Notes: generated by a model from the sequence alone, not told the origin. Positions 8,593 to 17,256 are shown, counted from the stretch's first letter. The stretch: DNA of 64,000 bases from an uncultured Pelagibacteraceae bacterium (GCA_902617895.1 CACMYJ010000001.1:164001-228000); one strand, 5' to 3'. Program-made: numbers and translations.

Positions 8593-9918
8593 CTATAATC
8601 CATAACTTTTTGAGACTATCTCGATTGGGTGCACAGCTTCATCGCTAACAATGTTTGTGTCATTAGCTAACTGCTTGATATGCTTTCCAGCCAATGGACA
8701 GTCAGATGCCATATATTTATTATTTTTTCTTTTAACAGTGCTTGCGGTAGTTTTGCCCACTTTATTTGCGATATCATGAGTTTCTTTCATAATACCAAAG
8801 GTTCCACCATGACCAGCACACCTTTCAACAACATCTAATTTAATATTTGGAATTAATTTAAGCATATCTCTTGCCTTATTACCCATATTTTGTGCTCTAG
8901 CATGACAAGCATTATGTACTGTTACTCCTCCATCAATTTCTTTCAAACCATCAACTAAACCCTCTTTATTTGCAATATCCATAACATACTCATCAATATC
9001 GAGAGTATTTTGAGAAAGTTTTTTAATTATTCCATCATTTGGCATCAATAAAGGCCATTCGAACTTTAACATTAATCCACAACTTGCTGTTAAAGTTACT
9101 ACTTTATAATCTTTTTCGACATATTTGATTAATTCTCTAGAAACTAACTCTGCTTGCTTTGTTACTTGATCTAGATCTGCTTGCTCTAGATAAGGCATGC
9201 CACAACAGCCCACATAAGAGTGTTCTACTTCTACATTATTATGATGAAGCACTTTTAAAGCTGCCTCTCCAGTTTTTTTCTTGTTAAAATTAACAAAACA
9301 CGTGGAATAAATTACAACTTTTCTTTCTTTATGTTTTGGTAAGATATTTTTTTTAAATTTTTGAAAATAATTTGCGAATGTTTCTTTATTATATTTTGGT
9401 AAAATAGCTCTTTTATCTATTCCAGTAAAAAATTCTAAAACTTTTCTAGCAAATTTATTTTTGACATTGGTAATCCAATTTATAAAAAAGCTAAAAAATA
9501 TTCCTATTTTTGAATTTCTATCAATTTGAGTTAATTGGTTAGCAGTTTTTGATATATCGCCATTTTTTCTTTGAGCAGTTCTATATCTCAACATCAAATG
9601 TGGAAAATCTAGATCAAATTCATGTGGTGGTACATAAGGACATTTAGTCATAAAACACATGTCGCATAATGTACAAGCATCTACGACAGGTTTAAACTTA
9701 TCACTTGAAAGATCTGATACTTCACCTCCTTCAGTTTCATCGATGAAGTCAAATAATTTTGGAAAGCTATCACACAAATTAAAGCATCTTCTACATCCAT
9801 GACATATATCAAATACTCTTCTCATTTCCTGATCAATTTTTTCAGGATTTATAAAATCTGGATCTCTAAATTTTAATGGGTGTCTTGTAGGTGCTTGTGT
9901 GCTGCCTTCTTTACTCAT
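8593..9918 (-). CDS. CCG-domain iron-sulfur protein (GlpC/HdrD-like)
   Basis: The 441-residue protein carries two ferredoxin-type 4Fe-4S motifs: CxxCxxCxxxC at residues 39-49 and again at 82-93, the second followed by Pro. After these come two cysteine-rich CCG-type domains, as in GlpC and heterodisulfide reductase HdrD/HdrB. The first CCG domain is standard (VGCCGMPY); the second reads RCAGHGGTFG, so one Cys of the usual pair is replaced. It probably passes electrons, perhaps to the upstream rubrerythrin. The actual electron donor and acceptor are not known. It lies between rubrerythrin and the DUF3501 gene, forming a three-gene unit. Confidence 0.85.
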   Translation of the reverse strand: MSKEGSTQAPTRHPLKFRDPDFINPEKIDQEMRRVFDICHGCRRCFNLCDSFPKLFDFIDETEGGEVSDLSSDKFKPVVDACTLCDMCFMTKCPYVPPHEFDLDFPHLMLRYRTAQRKNGDISKTANQLTQIDRNSKIGIFFSFFINWITNVKNKFARKVLEFFTGIDKRAILPKYNKETFANYFQKFKKNILPKHKERKVVIYSTCFVNFNKKKTGEAALKVLHHNNVEVEHSYVGCCGMPYLEQADLDQVTKQAELVSRELIKYVEKDYKVVTLTASCGLMLKFEWPLLMPNDGIIKKLSQNTLDIDEYVMDIANKEGLVDGLKEIDGGVTVHNACHARAQNMGNKARDMLKLIPNIKLDVVERCAGHGGTFGIMKETHDIANKVGKTTASTVKRKNNKYMASDCPLAGKHIKQLANDTNIVSDEAVHPIEIVSKSYGL

Positions 9919-9938
9919 AATTTTTTTGGGGATGATTT

Positions 9939-9968
9939 TTTGTGGACGAGAGGGGTTTCGTCCACAAA
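9939..9968 (-). other. Intercistronic hairpin between rubrerythrin and the CCG gene
   Basis: TTTGTGGACGA and its exact reverse complement TCGTCCACAAA enclose an 8-base loop, an 11-bp perfect stem. It occupies most of the 56-base gap after the rubrerythrin stop. On the transcribed strand it is followed by A residues rather than a U tract, so it is not a typical intrinsic terminator. It may protect the 3' end of the rubrerythrin message or reduce expression of the two downstream genes. Confidence 0.6.
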
Positions 9969-9974
9969 TTTTGT

Positions 9975-10391
9975 TTAAGCAATGCTTTCTAAAGTCTTTT
10001 GAAATTTACCAGCGTGTGATTTTTCAGCTTTTGCTAAAGTTTCAAACCAGTCAGCTATTTCATCAAATCCTTCTTCTCTAGCTGTTTTAGCCATTCCAGG
10101 GTACATATCTGTGTACTCATGTGTTTCACCTTGGATTGCAGACTCAAGATTGGCTTTTGTTTCACCAATTGGCTTACCAGTTGCTGGATCACCGACTTCT
10201 TCTAAATATTCTAGGTGGCCATGAGCATGTCCAGTTTCACCTTCTGCAGTTGATCTAAATACCGCTGCAACATCGTTAAAGCCTTCAACATCTGCTTTTT
10301 GAGCAAAATAAAGATATCTTCTATTTGCTTGGCTTTCCCCAGCAAACGCTTCTTTTAGATTTTCCTCTGTTTTACTACCTTTTAATGACAT
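9975..10391 (-). CDS. Rubrerythrin (diiron peroxidase, no rubredoxin domain)
   Basis: Rubrerythrins are diiron ferritin-like proteins that reduce hydrogen peroxide. The 138-residue protein has a four-helix bundle with the metal ligand motifs AFAGESQANRRYLYFA, EGETGHAHGH, GETHEYTDMYP and a final EKSHAGKFQ segment. The C-terminal rubredoxin domain of classical rubrerythrin is absent, so electrons must come from another protein, possibly the CCG-domain protein encoded next. A strong Shine-Dalgarno AGGAG stands five bases before the ATG, and the promoter is close to consensus. Composition is less Lys/Asn-rich than its neighbours, as expected for a highly expressed protein. Confidence 0.93.
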   Translation of the reverse strand: MSLKGSKTEENLKEAFAGESQANRRYLYFAQKADVEGFNDVAAVFRSTAEGETGHAHGHLEYLEEVGDPATGKPIGETKANLESAIQGETHEYTDMYPGMAKTAREEGFDEIADWFETLAKAEKSHAGKFQKTLESIA

Positions 10392-10413
10392 ATTTACTCC
10401 TACTATTAATAAT

Positions 10414-10423
10414 GATTCTAAAA
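10414..10423 (-). promoter_or_regulatory. Irr-like half-site near the rubrerythrin transcription start
   Basis: The minus strand reads TTTTAGAATC here, containing TTTAGAA, which resembles the half-site of the alphaproteobacterial Irr (ICE) operator. It lies at or just after the predicted +1 of the rubrerythrin promoter, a position suited to repression. The regulator gene irr is the next gene upstream. Assignment to Irr is inference from sequence and neighbourhood. Confidence 0.4.
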
Positions 10424-10426
10424 TGG

Positions 10427-10456
10427 TTTATATATAGAGGAATTATCATATGTCAA
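10427..10456 (-). promoter_or_regulatory. Probable sigma-70 promoter of the rubrerythrin unit
   Basis: The minus strand shows a perfect -35 TTGACA (10456-10451) followed, after 18 bases, by TATAAA (10432-10427), or after 16 bases by TATATA. Transcription would start near 10420, leaving a leader of about 30 bases with AGGAG before the ATG. It would drive rubrerythrin, the CCG protein and the DUF3501 gene. Confidence 0.7.
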
Positions 10457-10459
10457 CAG

Positions 10460-10466
10460 TTTAGAA
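10460..10466. promoter_or_regulatory. Second Irr-like half-site, upstream of the rubrerythrin -35
   Basis: TTTAGAA is found here on the plus strand, in opposite orientation to the half-site at 10416-10422, so the two flank the promoter. A looped or separately bound arrangement is possible. Evidence is sequence similarity only. Confidence 0.3.
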
Positions 10467-10505
10467 TAAATATAATGTATTATTTAAACTATTGATATTA
10501 TTTGA

Positions 10506-10934
10506 TTATTTTTGAGATTGATTATCACTAACAATTTTAGCAATAACTTCTACTGATCTTATTTTTTTTCCTGGGATTGTTCTTTTAATATTAACTTCAT
10601 CAACATCATCTTGATGAATATCAATCAATTTATTTTCTTCCTCGTCAAAGAAATGGTGATGATGAGTAACATTTGTATCATAATAACTTTGTGAAGCATT
10701 TAGTGGAATTTCTTTCAAGTAACCCTTTTTAATAAATGCATGAACGGTATTGTAAACGGTTGCTAAAGAAACCTTAATATTTGCTTGATTTTCAATGATT
10801 TTAACCAGTTCTTTTATGGTAAAGTGAAAAGTCTTTTCAGCATCAAACAACACTTCACAAATTTTAATTCTTTGTTTTGTGGGTCTTAGACCTGATTTTC
10901 TTAATTTGTCTATATATTGGTCAGAGTGAGCCAT
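10506..10934 (-). CDS. irr: Iron response regulator Irr (Fur family)
   Basis: Irr is the Fur-family regulator by which many Alphaproteobacteria control iron and haem genes in response to haem availability. The 142-residue protein has the winged helix ([16 protein letters not shown] ... [13 protein letters not shown]) and the His-rich segment [10 protein letters not shown] that marks Irr. The CxxC zinc motifs of many Fur proteins are absent. Its gene is divergent from fabA, an arrangement seen in other Alphaproteobacteria, and adjacent to the rubrerythrin unit it may control. The 71-base gap to fabA contains the inverted repeat ATTCT-AA-AGAAT, a possible autoregulatory site. Confidence 0.88.
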   Translation of the reverse strand: MAHSDQYIDKLRKSGLRPTKQRIKICEVLFDAEKTFHFTIKELVKIIENQANIKVSLATVYNTVHAFIKKGYLKEIPLNASQSYYDTNVTHHHHFFDEEENKLIDIHQDDVDEVNIKRTIPGKKIRSVEVIAKIVSDNQSQK

Positions 10935-10948
10935 TACTAATTATAATT

Positions 10949-10960
10949 ATTCTAAAGAAT
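10949..10960. promoter_or_regulatory. Irr-like inverted repeat between irr and fabA
   Basis: ATTCT-AA-AGAAT lies 15 bases upstream of the irr start and 46 bases upstream of fabA. It includes TTCTAAA, the same heptamer seen at the rubrerythrin promoter. It may mediate autoregulation of irr or control of fabA. This is inference. Confidence 0.35.
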
Positions 10961-11005
10961 ATCTATATTATAATGTTTGTAAATCAAGTAATAAGATTAA
11001 AAATT

Positions 11006-11506
11006 ATGAAAAAAAGTTCCTTTGATTATGATGAATTAATAAGCTGCGCAAATGGCGAGCTTTTTGGCCCTGGAAATGCAAAATTACCTTCTCCGCCAAT
11101 GCTAATGTTTGATAGAATTACTGAAATTAGTGAAAAAAATGGAGCTTTTAACAAAGGGTTGATGAAGGCTGAACTTGATATAAAAGATGATCTGTGGTTT
11201 TTTGATTGTCACTTTAAGGAAGATCCAGTGATGCCAGGATGCTTAGGTTTAGATGCGATGTGGCAACTAGTTGGCTTTTACTTAGGTTGGCTTGGAAATC
11301 CAGGAAGAGGTAGAGCTTTAGGAGTGAGTACAGTAAAGTTCACAGGGGAAGTGTTAAAGAATGTCAAAATGGCAACATATATTATTGATATGAAAAGAAT
11401 ATTGATTAAAGGTGAAACTACAGTTGGACTAGCAAATGGTATTCTTCTTGCTGATGGCAAAAAAATATACTCTGCTGACAGTCTAAAAGTAGGATTATTT
11501 AAATAA
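11006..11506 (+). CDS. fabA: 3-hydroxyacyl-[ACP] dehydratase/isomerase FabA
   Basis: FabA dehydrates 3-hydroxydecanoyl-ACP and isomerises the product to cis-3-decenoyl-ACP, the branch to unsaturated fatty acids. The catalytic segment [20 protein letters not shown] has the active-site His, and a conserved Asp lies in the [11 protein letters not shown] part. I chose ATG 11006 ([11 protein letters not shown]), giving 166 residues, close to the usual 170; upstream in-frame ATGs would run into the irr promoter region. The stop overlaps the fabB start by one base. FabA with FabB is the standard anaerobic-type route to unsaturated fatty acids. Confidence 0.95.
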   Translation: MKKSSFDYDELISCANGELFGPGNAKLPSPPMLMFDRITEISEKNGAFNKGLMKAELDIKDDLWFFDCHFKEDPVMPGCLGLDAMWQLVGFYLGWLGNPGRGRALGVSTVKFTGEVLKNVKMATYIIDMKRILIKGETTVGLANGILLADGKKIYSADSLKVGLFK

Positions 11507-12717
11507 TGCGAAGAGTAGTAATTACAGGTTTGGGAATAGTTTCATGTCTTGGGAATAATCAGGAAGAAGTCCATCAATCTTTATTAAATACTAAATCAGG
11601 AATTTCTTTTTCGGAAGAATATAAGGAACACAATCTTAAAAGTCATATTCATGGAAAGCCTAATATCAAACTTGAGGATCATATTGATAGAAAAACAATT
11701 AGATTTATGGGTTCGGGATCTGCTTATAATTATATTGCAATGAAAGAGGCTATTGAGGACGCTGGTTTGGAAGAAAGTGAAGTAAGTAATTTCAAGACAG
11801 GAATTGTTATGGGTTCAGGTGGACCTTCAATTGAAAATGTTATTTTAGCAGCAGATAAAACTAGAGCTAAAACTCCAAAATTGATGGGACCTTTTATTGT
11901 GCCAAGAACCATGGCAAGTACAGCATCAGCAACACTTGCTGTTCCATTTAAAATAAAAGGTACAAACTATACAATGAGTTCAGCCTGCGCAACAAGTGGA
12001 CACTGTATTGGAAATTCTATGGAACTTATTCAAATGGGCAAACAAGATATTGTTTTTGCTGGCGGAAGTGAAGAGATACACTGGGCAATGACTGCAATGT
12101 TCGATGCAATGACTGCATTGTCTTCTAAATATAATGATACTCCTGAAAAAGCTTCAAGGGCTTATGACAAAACTAGAGATGGTTTTGTAATTGCTGGGGG
12201 TGCAGGGGTTTTAGTTCTTGAGGAATATGAACACGCTAAAGCTCGAGGAGCTAAAATATACGCAGAATTAACAGGTTATGGAGCAACTTCAGATGGATAT
12301 GATATGGTAGCGCCATCTGGTGAAGGTGCAGTAAGATGTATGCAAATGGCTATGGCAACTTCAAAGAATAAAGTAGATTATATAAATACTCATGGAACTT
12401 CTACTCCAGTTGGAGATATTACTGAATTGAATGCTGTTAAAGAAGCTTTTGGAAATGAAATTCCAAAGATTAGCTCAACTAAATCTTTATCAGGTCATCC
12501 TCTAGGAGCTGCATCAGTGCATGAAGCAATATATTGTTTAATTATGATGAAAAATAATTTCATTACAGGCTCTGCTAACATAAGTGAGATGGATGAAGAG
12601 GCTAAAAAATTTCCAATAGTCGCTAAAACAGAAACAGAAGCAACATTAAATACTGTCATGTCTAATAGTTTTGGTTTTGGTGGAACAAATGCAACTCTAG
12701 TATTTGAGAAAGTCTAA
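11506..12717 (+). CDS. fabB: 3-oxoacyl-[ACP] synthase I FabB
   Basis: FabB condenses malonyl-ACP with acyl-ACP and elongates the cis-3-decenoyl-ACP formed by FabA. The 403-residue thiolase-fold enzyme has the catalytic Cys in [13 protein letters not shown], the first His in [11 protein letters not shown] and the second in [10 protein letters not shown], followed by the C-terminal [10 protein letters not shown]. It overlaps fabA by one base and precedes fabI by three bases, a single operon for unsaturated fatty-acid synthesis. Confidence 0.97.
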   Translation: MRRVVITGLGIVSCLGNNQEEVHQSLLNTKSGISFSEEYKEHNLKSHIHGKPNIKLEDHIDRKTIRFMGSGSAYNYIAMKEAIEDAGLEESEVSNFKTGIVMGSGGPSIENVILAADKTRAKTPKLMGPFIVPRTMASTASATLAVPFKIKGTNYTMSSACATSGHCIGNSMELIQMGKQDIVFAGGSEEIHWAMTAMFDAMTALSSKYNDTPEKASRAYDKTRDGFVIAGGAGVLVLEEYEHAKARGAKIYAELTGYGATSDGYDMVAPSGEGAVRCMQMAMATSKNKVDYINTHGTSTPVGDITELNAVKEAFGNEIPKISSTKSLSGHPLGAASVHEAIYCLIMMKNNFITGSANISEMDEEAKKFPIVAKTETEATLNTVMSNSFGFGGTNATLVFEKV

Positions 12718-12720
12718 CAT

Positions 12721-13506
12721 ATGTCTTTAATGAAAGGTAAAAAAGGACTAATAATGGGTGTTGCTAATGAGAGATCTATTGCTTGGGGTATATCTCAAAA
12801 ACTTTCAGAAGCAGGTGCTGAATTAGCTTTTACATATTTAGGTGATGCTCTTAAAAAAAGAGTGGTTCCTCTTGCAGAAAAACTAAATTCTAATGTTACT
12901 TTTAGCTGCGATGTTGAAAAAAAAGAAGATGTAATAAAATTGTTTGAGGATGTTAAAACTCAATGGGGAGAAATTGATTTTGTTGTTCACGCAATTGCTT
13001 TTTCTGATAAATCTGAGCTCTCAGGAGAATATCTAAATACTACAAGAGAAAATTTTTTAAGAAGTATGCTTATATCATGCTTTTCATTTACTGAAGTTGC
13101 AAAAGAAGCTTCAAAAGTTATGAAAGAGGGTGGTAGCATGATTACACTTAGCTATGAAGCTAATAAAGCAATTCCAAATTACAATGTTATGGGGGTTTGT
13201 AAGGCAGCGTTAGAATCCAGTGTAAAATATTTAGCAAGAGATTTGGGCGCTAAAGGAATAAGAGTTAATGCAATAAGTGCAGGTCCAATAAAAACATTGG
13301 CTGCATCAGCTATTGGGGATGCTAAATTCTTATATAAATGGAATGCAGATCATTCTTTTTTAAAGAGAAATGTAGATAATATTGATGTTGGAAACTCAGC
13401 ATTATATCTCCTAAGTGATATGGCAGGTGGAGTTACAGGTGAAATTCACTATGTTGATGCTGGTTATAATAAAGTAGGTATGCCAGATCCAAAAAATATA
13501 TCTTAA
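12721..13506 (+). CDS. fabI: Enoyl-[ACP] reductase (NADH) FabI
   Basis: FabI reduces trans-2-enoyl-ACP, the last step of each elongation cycle. The 261-residue short-chain dehydrogenase-like protein has the FabI nucleotide motif GVANERSIAWGI, the AIAFSDKSEL segment, and the catalytic Tyr-x6-Lys (YNVMGVCK at about residue 158). The C-terminal GEIHYVDAGYN is typical. It is the third gene of fabA-fabB-fabI. Confidence 0.97.
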   Translation: MSLMKGKKGLIMGVANERSIAWGISQKLSEAGAELAFTYLGDALKKRVVPLAEKLNSNVTFSCDVEKKEDVIKLFEDVKTQWGEIDFVVHAIAFSDKSELSGEYLNTTRENFLRSMLISCFSFTEVAKEASKVMKEGGSMITLSYEANKAIPNYNVMGVCKAALESSVKYLARDLGAKGIRVNAISAGPIKTLAASAIGDAKFLYKWNADHSFLKRNVDNIDVGNSALYLLSDMAGGVTGEIHYVDAGYNKVGMPDPKNIS

Positions 13507-13518
13507 AATTTTATCATT

Positions 13519-13671
13519 ATGCTAATTTTAGTTTGGTTTGTAGTTTGTATTATATTTTTTATAGTACAATTAATTCTTGAAGGTTCTGGTCATGCACTAG
13601 AGGTTTTTGCCCTATTGACTGCAATAGCTTTATTTTTAATAAATAGATTAAGTAAAAAAAAAATTAAATAA
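13519..13671 (+). CDS. Small membrane protein, 50 residues, unknown function
   Basis: An ATG twelve bases after the fabI stop opens a 50-codon frame. The protein has a first hydrophobic helix (ILVWFVVCIIFFIVQLIL), a short polar turn EGSGHALE, a second hydrophobic helix (VFALLTAIALFLIN) and a basic tail RLSKKKIK. This positive end suggests a cytoplasmic C-terminus. It fills the gap between fabI and msrB and is on the same strand, so it may be co-transcribed with either. No family is recognised. Confidence 0.6.
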   Translation: MLILVWFVVCIIFFIVQLILEGSGHALEVFALLTAIALFLINRLSKKKIK

Positions 13672-13680
13672 TAATCTATT

Positions 13681-14172
13681 GTGAGAAGAAATTTTTTAAA
13701 AATCGCAGGGGCTTCTATATTAGGTTTTATATTTTATCCATTAACTTCATTGGCAAATAACATTGTGGGTTTTAAAAAAAAATTAAAAAAAGATGAGAGT
13801 GAATATAATATAATAAATCCTGACCTAACAAATGAGCAAAAAATAATAATGTTTGAAGAGGGTACAGAACGTGCTGGAACTAGCGAATTAAATTATGAGA
13901 AAAGAAAAGGGACTTATCATTGTGCAAATTGTGGTGTGAAACTATTTGAATCCACTGCAAAATTTGATAGTGGAACTGGTTGGCCATCATTCACCGAGGC
14001 AATACCAGGTGTATTTGTAACAAAAACTGATTATTCATTTGGTATGAAGAGGACTGAATACAGCTGTGCAAATTGTGGCGCTCATCACGGCCATGTATTC
14101 AATGATGGTCCTGATGGTGGAAAAAGATATTGTAGCAATGGTCTTTGCTTGCTTTTTGTCCCGGAAAGTTAG
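13681..14172 (+). CDS. msrB: Exported peptide methionine (R)-S-oxide reductase MsrB
   Basis: MsrB reduces the R form of methionine sulfoxide in proteins. The core carries two zinc-binding CxxC pairs (CANCGVK and CANCGAHHGHVF), the GTGWPSF substrate loop and the catalytic Cys in KRYCSNG. Before the core is a leader beginning MRRNFLKIAGASILGF, which fits a twin-arginine signal (RRNFLK), so the enzyme is probably exported folded to the periplasm. The start is GTG at 13681. It is convergent with the next gene, with three bases between stops. Total length is 163 residues, about 30 more than a cytoplasmic MsrB. Confidence 0.9.
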   Translation: MRRNFLKIAGASILGFIFYPLTSLANNIVGFKKKLKKDESEYNIINPDLTNEQKIIMFEEGTERAGTSELNYEKRKGTYHCANCGVKLFESTAKFDSGTGWPSFTEAIPGVFVTKTDYSFGMKRTEYSCANCGAHHGHVFNDGPDGGKRYCSNGLCLLFVPES

Positions 14173-14175
14173 TAA

Positions 14176-14556
14176 TTATATTTTTCTGATATAACCAACA
14201 TTAGTAGTTTTAAAATGCTTGAAAGGGATATTTGTATCTTTTATTGCCTTGATAGTCTCTTCCGTAATATTTCCATACACCTCTATTTCGAATCTATCCG
14301 CAATTTTGTTGTGTTTTTCAACATAAGCTTGGACTGGGGCATTATTTAGATGGTGCAGCATAGCTTCACTATTTCGGTAAACTTCACTCCAAGTAAACTC
14401 TAAAGAATCATTTGGATCTTGATCAAATGTATGAATAAGCATGTCTGGCTCTGATGCATTAACAGCATCATCAGCCTCTTTTGCTATCTTGAGATACTCT
14501 TCAACCTTGCCCTCTTTAACACGTATTCTAGCAATTAAAATAAATGGGTTGGACAT
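14176..14556 (-). CDS. Antibiotic biosynthesis monooxygenase (ABM) domain protein
   Basis: The 126-residue protein is a single ferredoxin-like ABM/YgiN-type domain: it starts with the typical ILIARIRVKEGKVEEYLK strand and helix and has the central HTFDQDP and FTWSEVYRNSEAMLHH segments. Members are small quinol monooxygenases or haem-degrading proteins; the substrate cannot be told here. It follows pnp by four bases on the same strand and may be its distal operon gene. Confidence 0.78.
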   Translation of the reverse strand: MSNPFILIARIRVKEGKVEEYLKIAKEADDAVNASEPDMLIHTFDQDPNDSLEFTWSEVYRNSEAMLHHLNNAPVQAYVEKHNKIADRFEIEVYGNITEETIKAIKDTNIPFKHFKTTNVGYIRKI

Positions 14557-14560
14557 TTAC

Positions 14561-16633
14561 CTATATAGCAGCCTGCTTTATAGATAATTTAACTTTACCT
14601 CTATCAAATCCAATAACTTTAACTTTAACCTCGTCACCTTCGTTGACAACATCAGTTACTTTTGCAACTCTTTTATCTGCAAGCTCAGAAATATGCACAA
14701 GTCCATCTTGCTTTCCAAGGAAATTAACGAAAGCACCAAATTCCATTATTTTCATAACTTTTCCATTATAAATTTTATTTAATTCAGCTTTAGCTGTTAT
14801 GTCTTTAATCATTTGCATAGCAATGTTTCTTGACTCTTCATCTGGAGCAGCAACTGTAACTACACCTTCATCATTTACATCTACTTTAGCACCAGATTTT
14901 TCAACAATTTCTCTAATTGATGCTCCACCTTTTCCAATGACTGCAGCTATATCTTTTTTATCGACCGTAATTTTTTCCATTTTTGGAGTATGTTTTCCAA
15001 CATCATCTCTAGATTTATCTAATGCTTTATTCATTTCACCTAAAATATGAATTCTTCCGTCTTTTGCTTGATTTAATGCCTGCTCCATAATTTCAAATGT
15101 AATTCCAGTGATTTTAATGTCCATTTGTAAAGATGTTATCCCATCTTTAGTACCTGCAACTTTAAAATCCATATCTCCAAGGTGGTCCTCATCACCAAGA
15201 ATATCTGATAGCACAGAGAAATCGTTACCTTCTTTGATTAAACCCATTGCAATTCCAGCAACTGGCTCTTTTATTGGTACACCTGCATCCATAAGAGCAA
15301 GTGAAGTTCCACAAACAGTTGCCATCGAAGATGATCCATTAGACTCAGTGATCTCTGATACAATCCTAAATGTATAGGGGAAACTTTCCTTTGATGGAAG
15401 TGATGAGTTAATTGCTCTCCATGCTAACTTACCATGACCTATTTCTCTTCTACCTGTTCCAATTCTACCAGTTTCACCAACTGAGAATGGAGGAAAGTTA
15501 TAGTGCAACATAAATCTCTCTTTTTGCAAACCATCTAAACTTTCAATTCTTTGCTCATCATCTGAAGTTCCAAGTGTAGTGGTTACAATGGCTTGTGTTT
15601 CGCCTCTTGTAAACAAAGCTGAACCATGAACTCTAGGCAATATTCCAACTTCACACATAATTGGTCTTACATCTGCTAGACCTCTTCCATCAATACGATT
15701 TTTATTTTTAAGAATATCAGTTCTTACAATAGATTTTTCTAAATTTTTAAGTTGAGAATTTACATCTAAATCACTGTATGCTTCATTTTCTTCATATAAC
15801 TTTTTAGCTTTTTCTGTAATTTCAGAAATTTGATTTGATCTGTCTTGCTTATCTCTCGTAGAGAAAGCTTTTTTCAAATCTTCAGTAAATTCCTCTTCTA
15901 ATTTGTTTTTTATCTCAGAAAGATCTTTTTTCTCGACTGTCCACTCTGGTTTTCTACATTCTTTCGCAAGATCTTCAATCATTTCTATTATTGGAACGAA
16001 ACCTTCGTGTCCAAATTTAACAGCATTCAACATTTCTTCCTCTGTTAAACCATTTGCTTCAGACTCAACCATTAAAACAGCATCTTTAGTCCCTGCTACT
16101 ACCAAATCTAGTTTGGATTTCACTAATTCAGTCTTTGATGGATTGAGTACATATTTTCCTTCAATAAAGCCAACTCTAGAAGCACCCACAGGACCCATAA
16201 AAGGCATTCCTGATATTGCTAAAGCTGCTGAAGATGCAATGATAGATAAAATATCTGCTTCATTCTCTTTATCATAAGATATTACTGTTGGTAAAAGTTG
16301 CACTTCGTTTTTAAATTCATCTGGAAACAATGGTCTAATAGGTCTATCAATTAGTCTTGAAATTAGTGTTTCACTTTCTGTTGGTCTTGCTTCTCTTTTA
16401 AAATATCCACCTGGGATTTTACCAGCTGCATAATATTTTTCCTGGTAATTCACTGACAATGGAAAATAATCCATATCTGGGTTTACTTTTTTTGCACCAA
16501 CAACAGTTGCTAAAACAACAGTTTCTCCACATTGAGCTATAATTGCTCCATCTGCCTGTCTTGCAATCTTTCCTGTTTCTAAACTTATTTTTTTTCCATT
16601 AACTTCTATTTCTTTTTTTACTACTTTAAACAT
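14561..16633 (-). CDS. pnp: Polyribonucleotide nucleotidyltransferase (PNPase)
   Basis: PNPase degrades RNA 3' to 5' by phosphorolysis and is part of the RNA degradosome. The 690-residue protein has two RNase PH domains separated by an all-helical domain, with FTRGETQAI in the second catalytic domain and [10 protein letters not shown] near the active site. A KH domain follows ([12 protein letters not shown]), then a C-terminal S1 domain ([19 protein letters not shown]). It starts directly after the rpsO stop with no space for the RNase III hairpin known from E. coli, so control, if any, must differ. Confidence 0.98.
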   Translation of the reverse strand: MFKVVKKEIEVNGKKISLETGKIARQADGAIIAQCGETVVLATVVGAKKVNPDMDYFPLSVNYQEKYYAAGKIPGGYFKREARPTESETLISRLIDRPIRPLFPDEFKNEVQLLPTVISYDKENEADILSIIASSAALAISGMPFMGPVGASRVGFIEGKYVLNPSKTELVKSKLDLVVAGTKDAVLMVESEANGLTEEEMLNAVKFGHEGFVPIIEMIEDLAKECRKPEWTVEKKDLSEIKNKLEEEFTEDLKKAFSTRDKQDRSNQISEITEKAKKLYEENEAYSDLDVNSQLKNLEKSIVRTDILKNKNRIDGRGLADVRPIMCEVGILPRVHGSALFTRGETQAIVTTTLGTSDDEQRIESLDGLQKERFMLHYNFPPFSVGETGRIGTGRREIGHGKLAWRAINSSLPSKESFPYTFRIVSEITESNGSSSMATVCGTSLALMDAGVPIKEPVAGIAMGLIKEGNDFSVLSDILGDEDHLGDMDFKVAGTKDGITSLQMDIKITGITFEIMEQALNQAKDGRIHILGEMNKALDKSRDDVGKHTPKMEKITVDKKDIAAVIGKGGASIREIVEKSGAKVDVNDEGVVTVAAPDEESRNIAMQMIKDITAKAELNKIYNGKVMKIMEFGAFVNFLGKQDGLVHISELADKRVAKVTDVVNEGDEVKVKVIGFDRGKVKLSIKQAAI

Positions 16634-16882
16634 TTACTTCCTTAAATTTAATTTTGTTAACACTGATTTATAAGACTCCATATTATTTTTCTTCAAATAG
16701 TCTAATAATTTTTTTCTTCTATTTACTGCTTTCAAAAGGCCTACAGAAGAATGTTTATCCTTTTTGAATTGTTTAATGTGTTTCGATAGACTCTCAATTT
16801 TTCCTGTTAATTGAGCAATCTGAACTTCCGAAGATCCAGTATCTTTTTCATGAATTTGAAGTTCCTTTACTTTTTCTTTCAT
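16634..16882 (-). CDS. rpsO: 30S ribosomal protein S15
   Basis: S15 binds 16S rRNA early in assembly of the small-subunit platform. The 82-residue protein has the conserved core HEKDTGSSEVQIAQLT, the helix with HIKQFKKDKHSSVGLLK and NRRKKLLDYLK. It is a few residues shorter than the usual 89 at the N-terminus. It is followed immediately by pnp, and preceded by rbfA; truB, usually between rbfA and rpsO, is absent. Confidence 0.97.
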   Translation of the reverse strand: MKEKVKELQIHEKDTGSSEVQIAQLTGKIESLSKHIKQFKKDKHSSVGLLKAVNRRKKLLDYLKKNNMESYKSVLTKLNLRK

Positions 16883-16890
16883 TTTTTTCC

Positions 16891-17256
16891 TTATTTATTT
16901 GTTTGTTTAATTAAATTTTCTATTTTTTCTGCATAATCAAAAGAATCATCTTTTACAAAAAAAAGCTTTGGTAAAAATTTCATTATAATTTTTTTAGATA
17001 AAACTTTTCTAATCATAAATGATGATATTTTTAATTTTTCTAAAATTTCCTCTGTATTTTTTCCTCCTAAGGGCATCACAAATATTTTTGCAGTTTTCAG
17101 ATCTGGTGACATTCTCACCTCAGTAACTGTAATTTCTCTGGTTGATAAATTTGGAACTTTAACTTCATCTCTTATAAAAAGTGTGCCTAATGCCTGCTTT
17201 ATCATTTCGCCAACTCTTAATTGTCTTTGAGTAATTGGTTTTCCTAAATATTTCAT
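16891..17256 (-). CDS. rbfA: 30S ribosome-binding factor RbfA
   Basis: RbfA is a KH-fold factor for late maturation of the 16S rRNA 5' end. The 121-residue protein begins with the family pattern QRQLRVGEMIKQAL and has the conserved VTEVRMSPDLKTAKIFV strand followed by the helix-kink segment and KFLPKLFFVKDDSFDY. Its ATG is adjacent to the infB stop, in the usual infB-rbfA order. Confidence 0.95.
   Translation of the reverse strand: MKYLGKPITQRQLRVGEMIKQALGTLFIRDEVKVPNLSTREITVTEVRMSPDLKTAKIFVMPLGGKNTEEILEKLKISSFMIRKVLSKKIIMKFLPKLFFVKDDSFDYAEKIENLIKQTNK

Noticed and set aside
15903..16277. 124-residue ORF antisense to pnp
   Set aside because: Shadow of the conserved PNPase coding sequence; the same holds for the antisense frames over nusA, infB, mnmG and dnaK.
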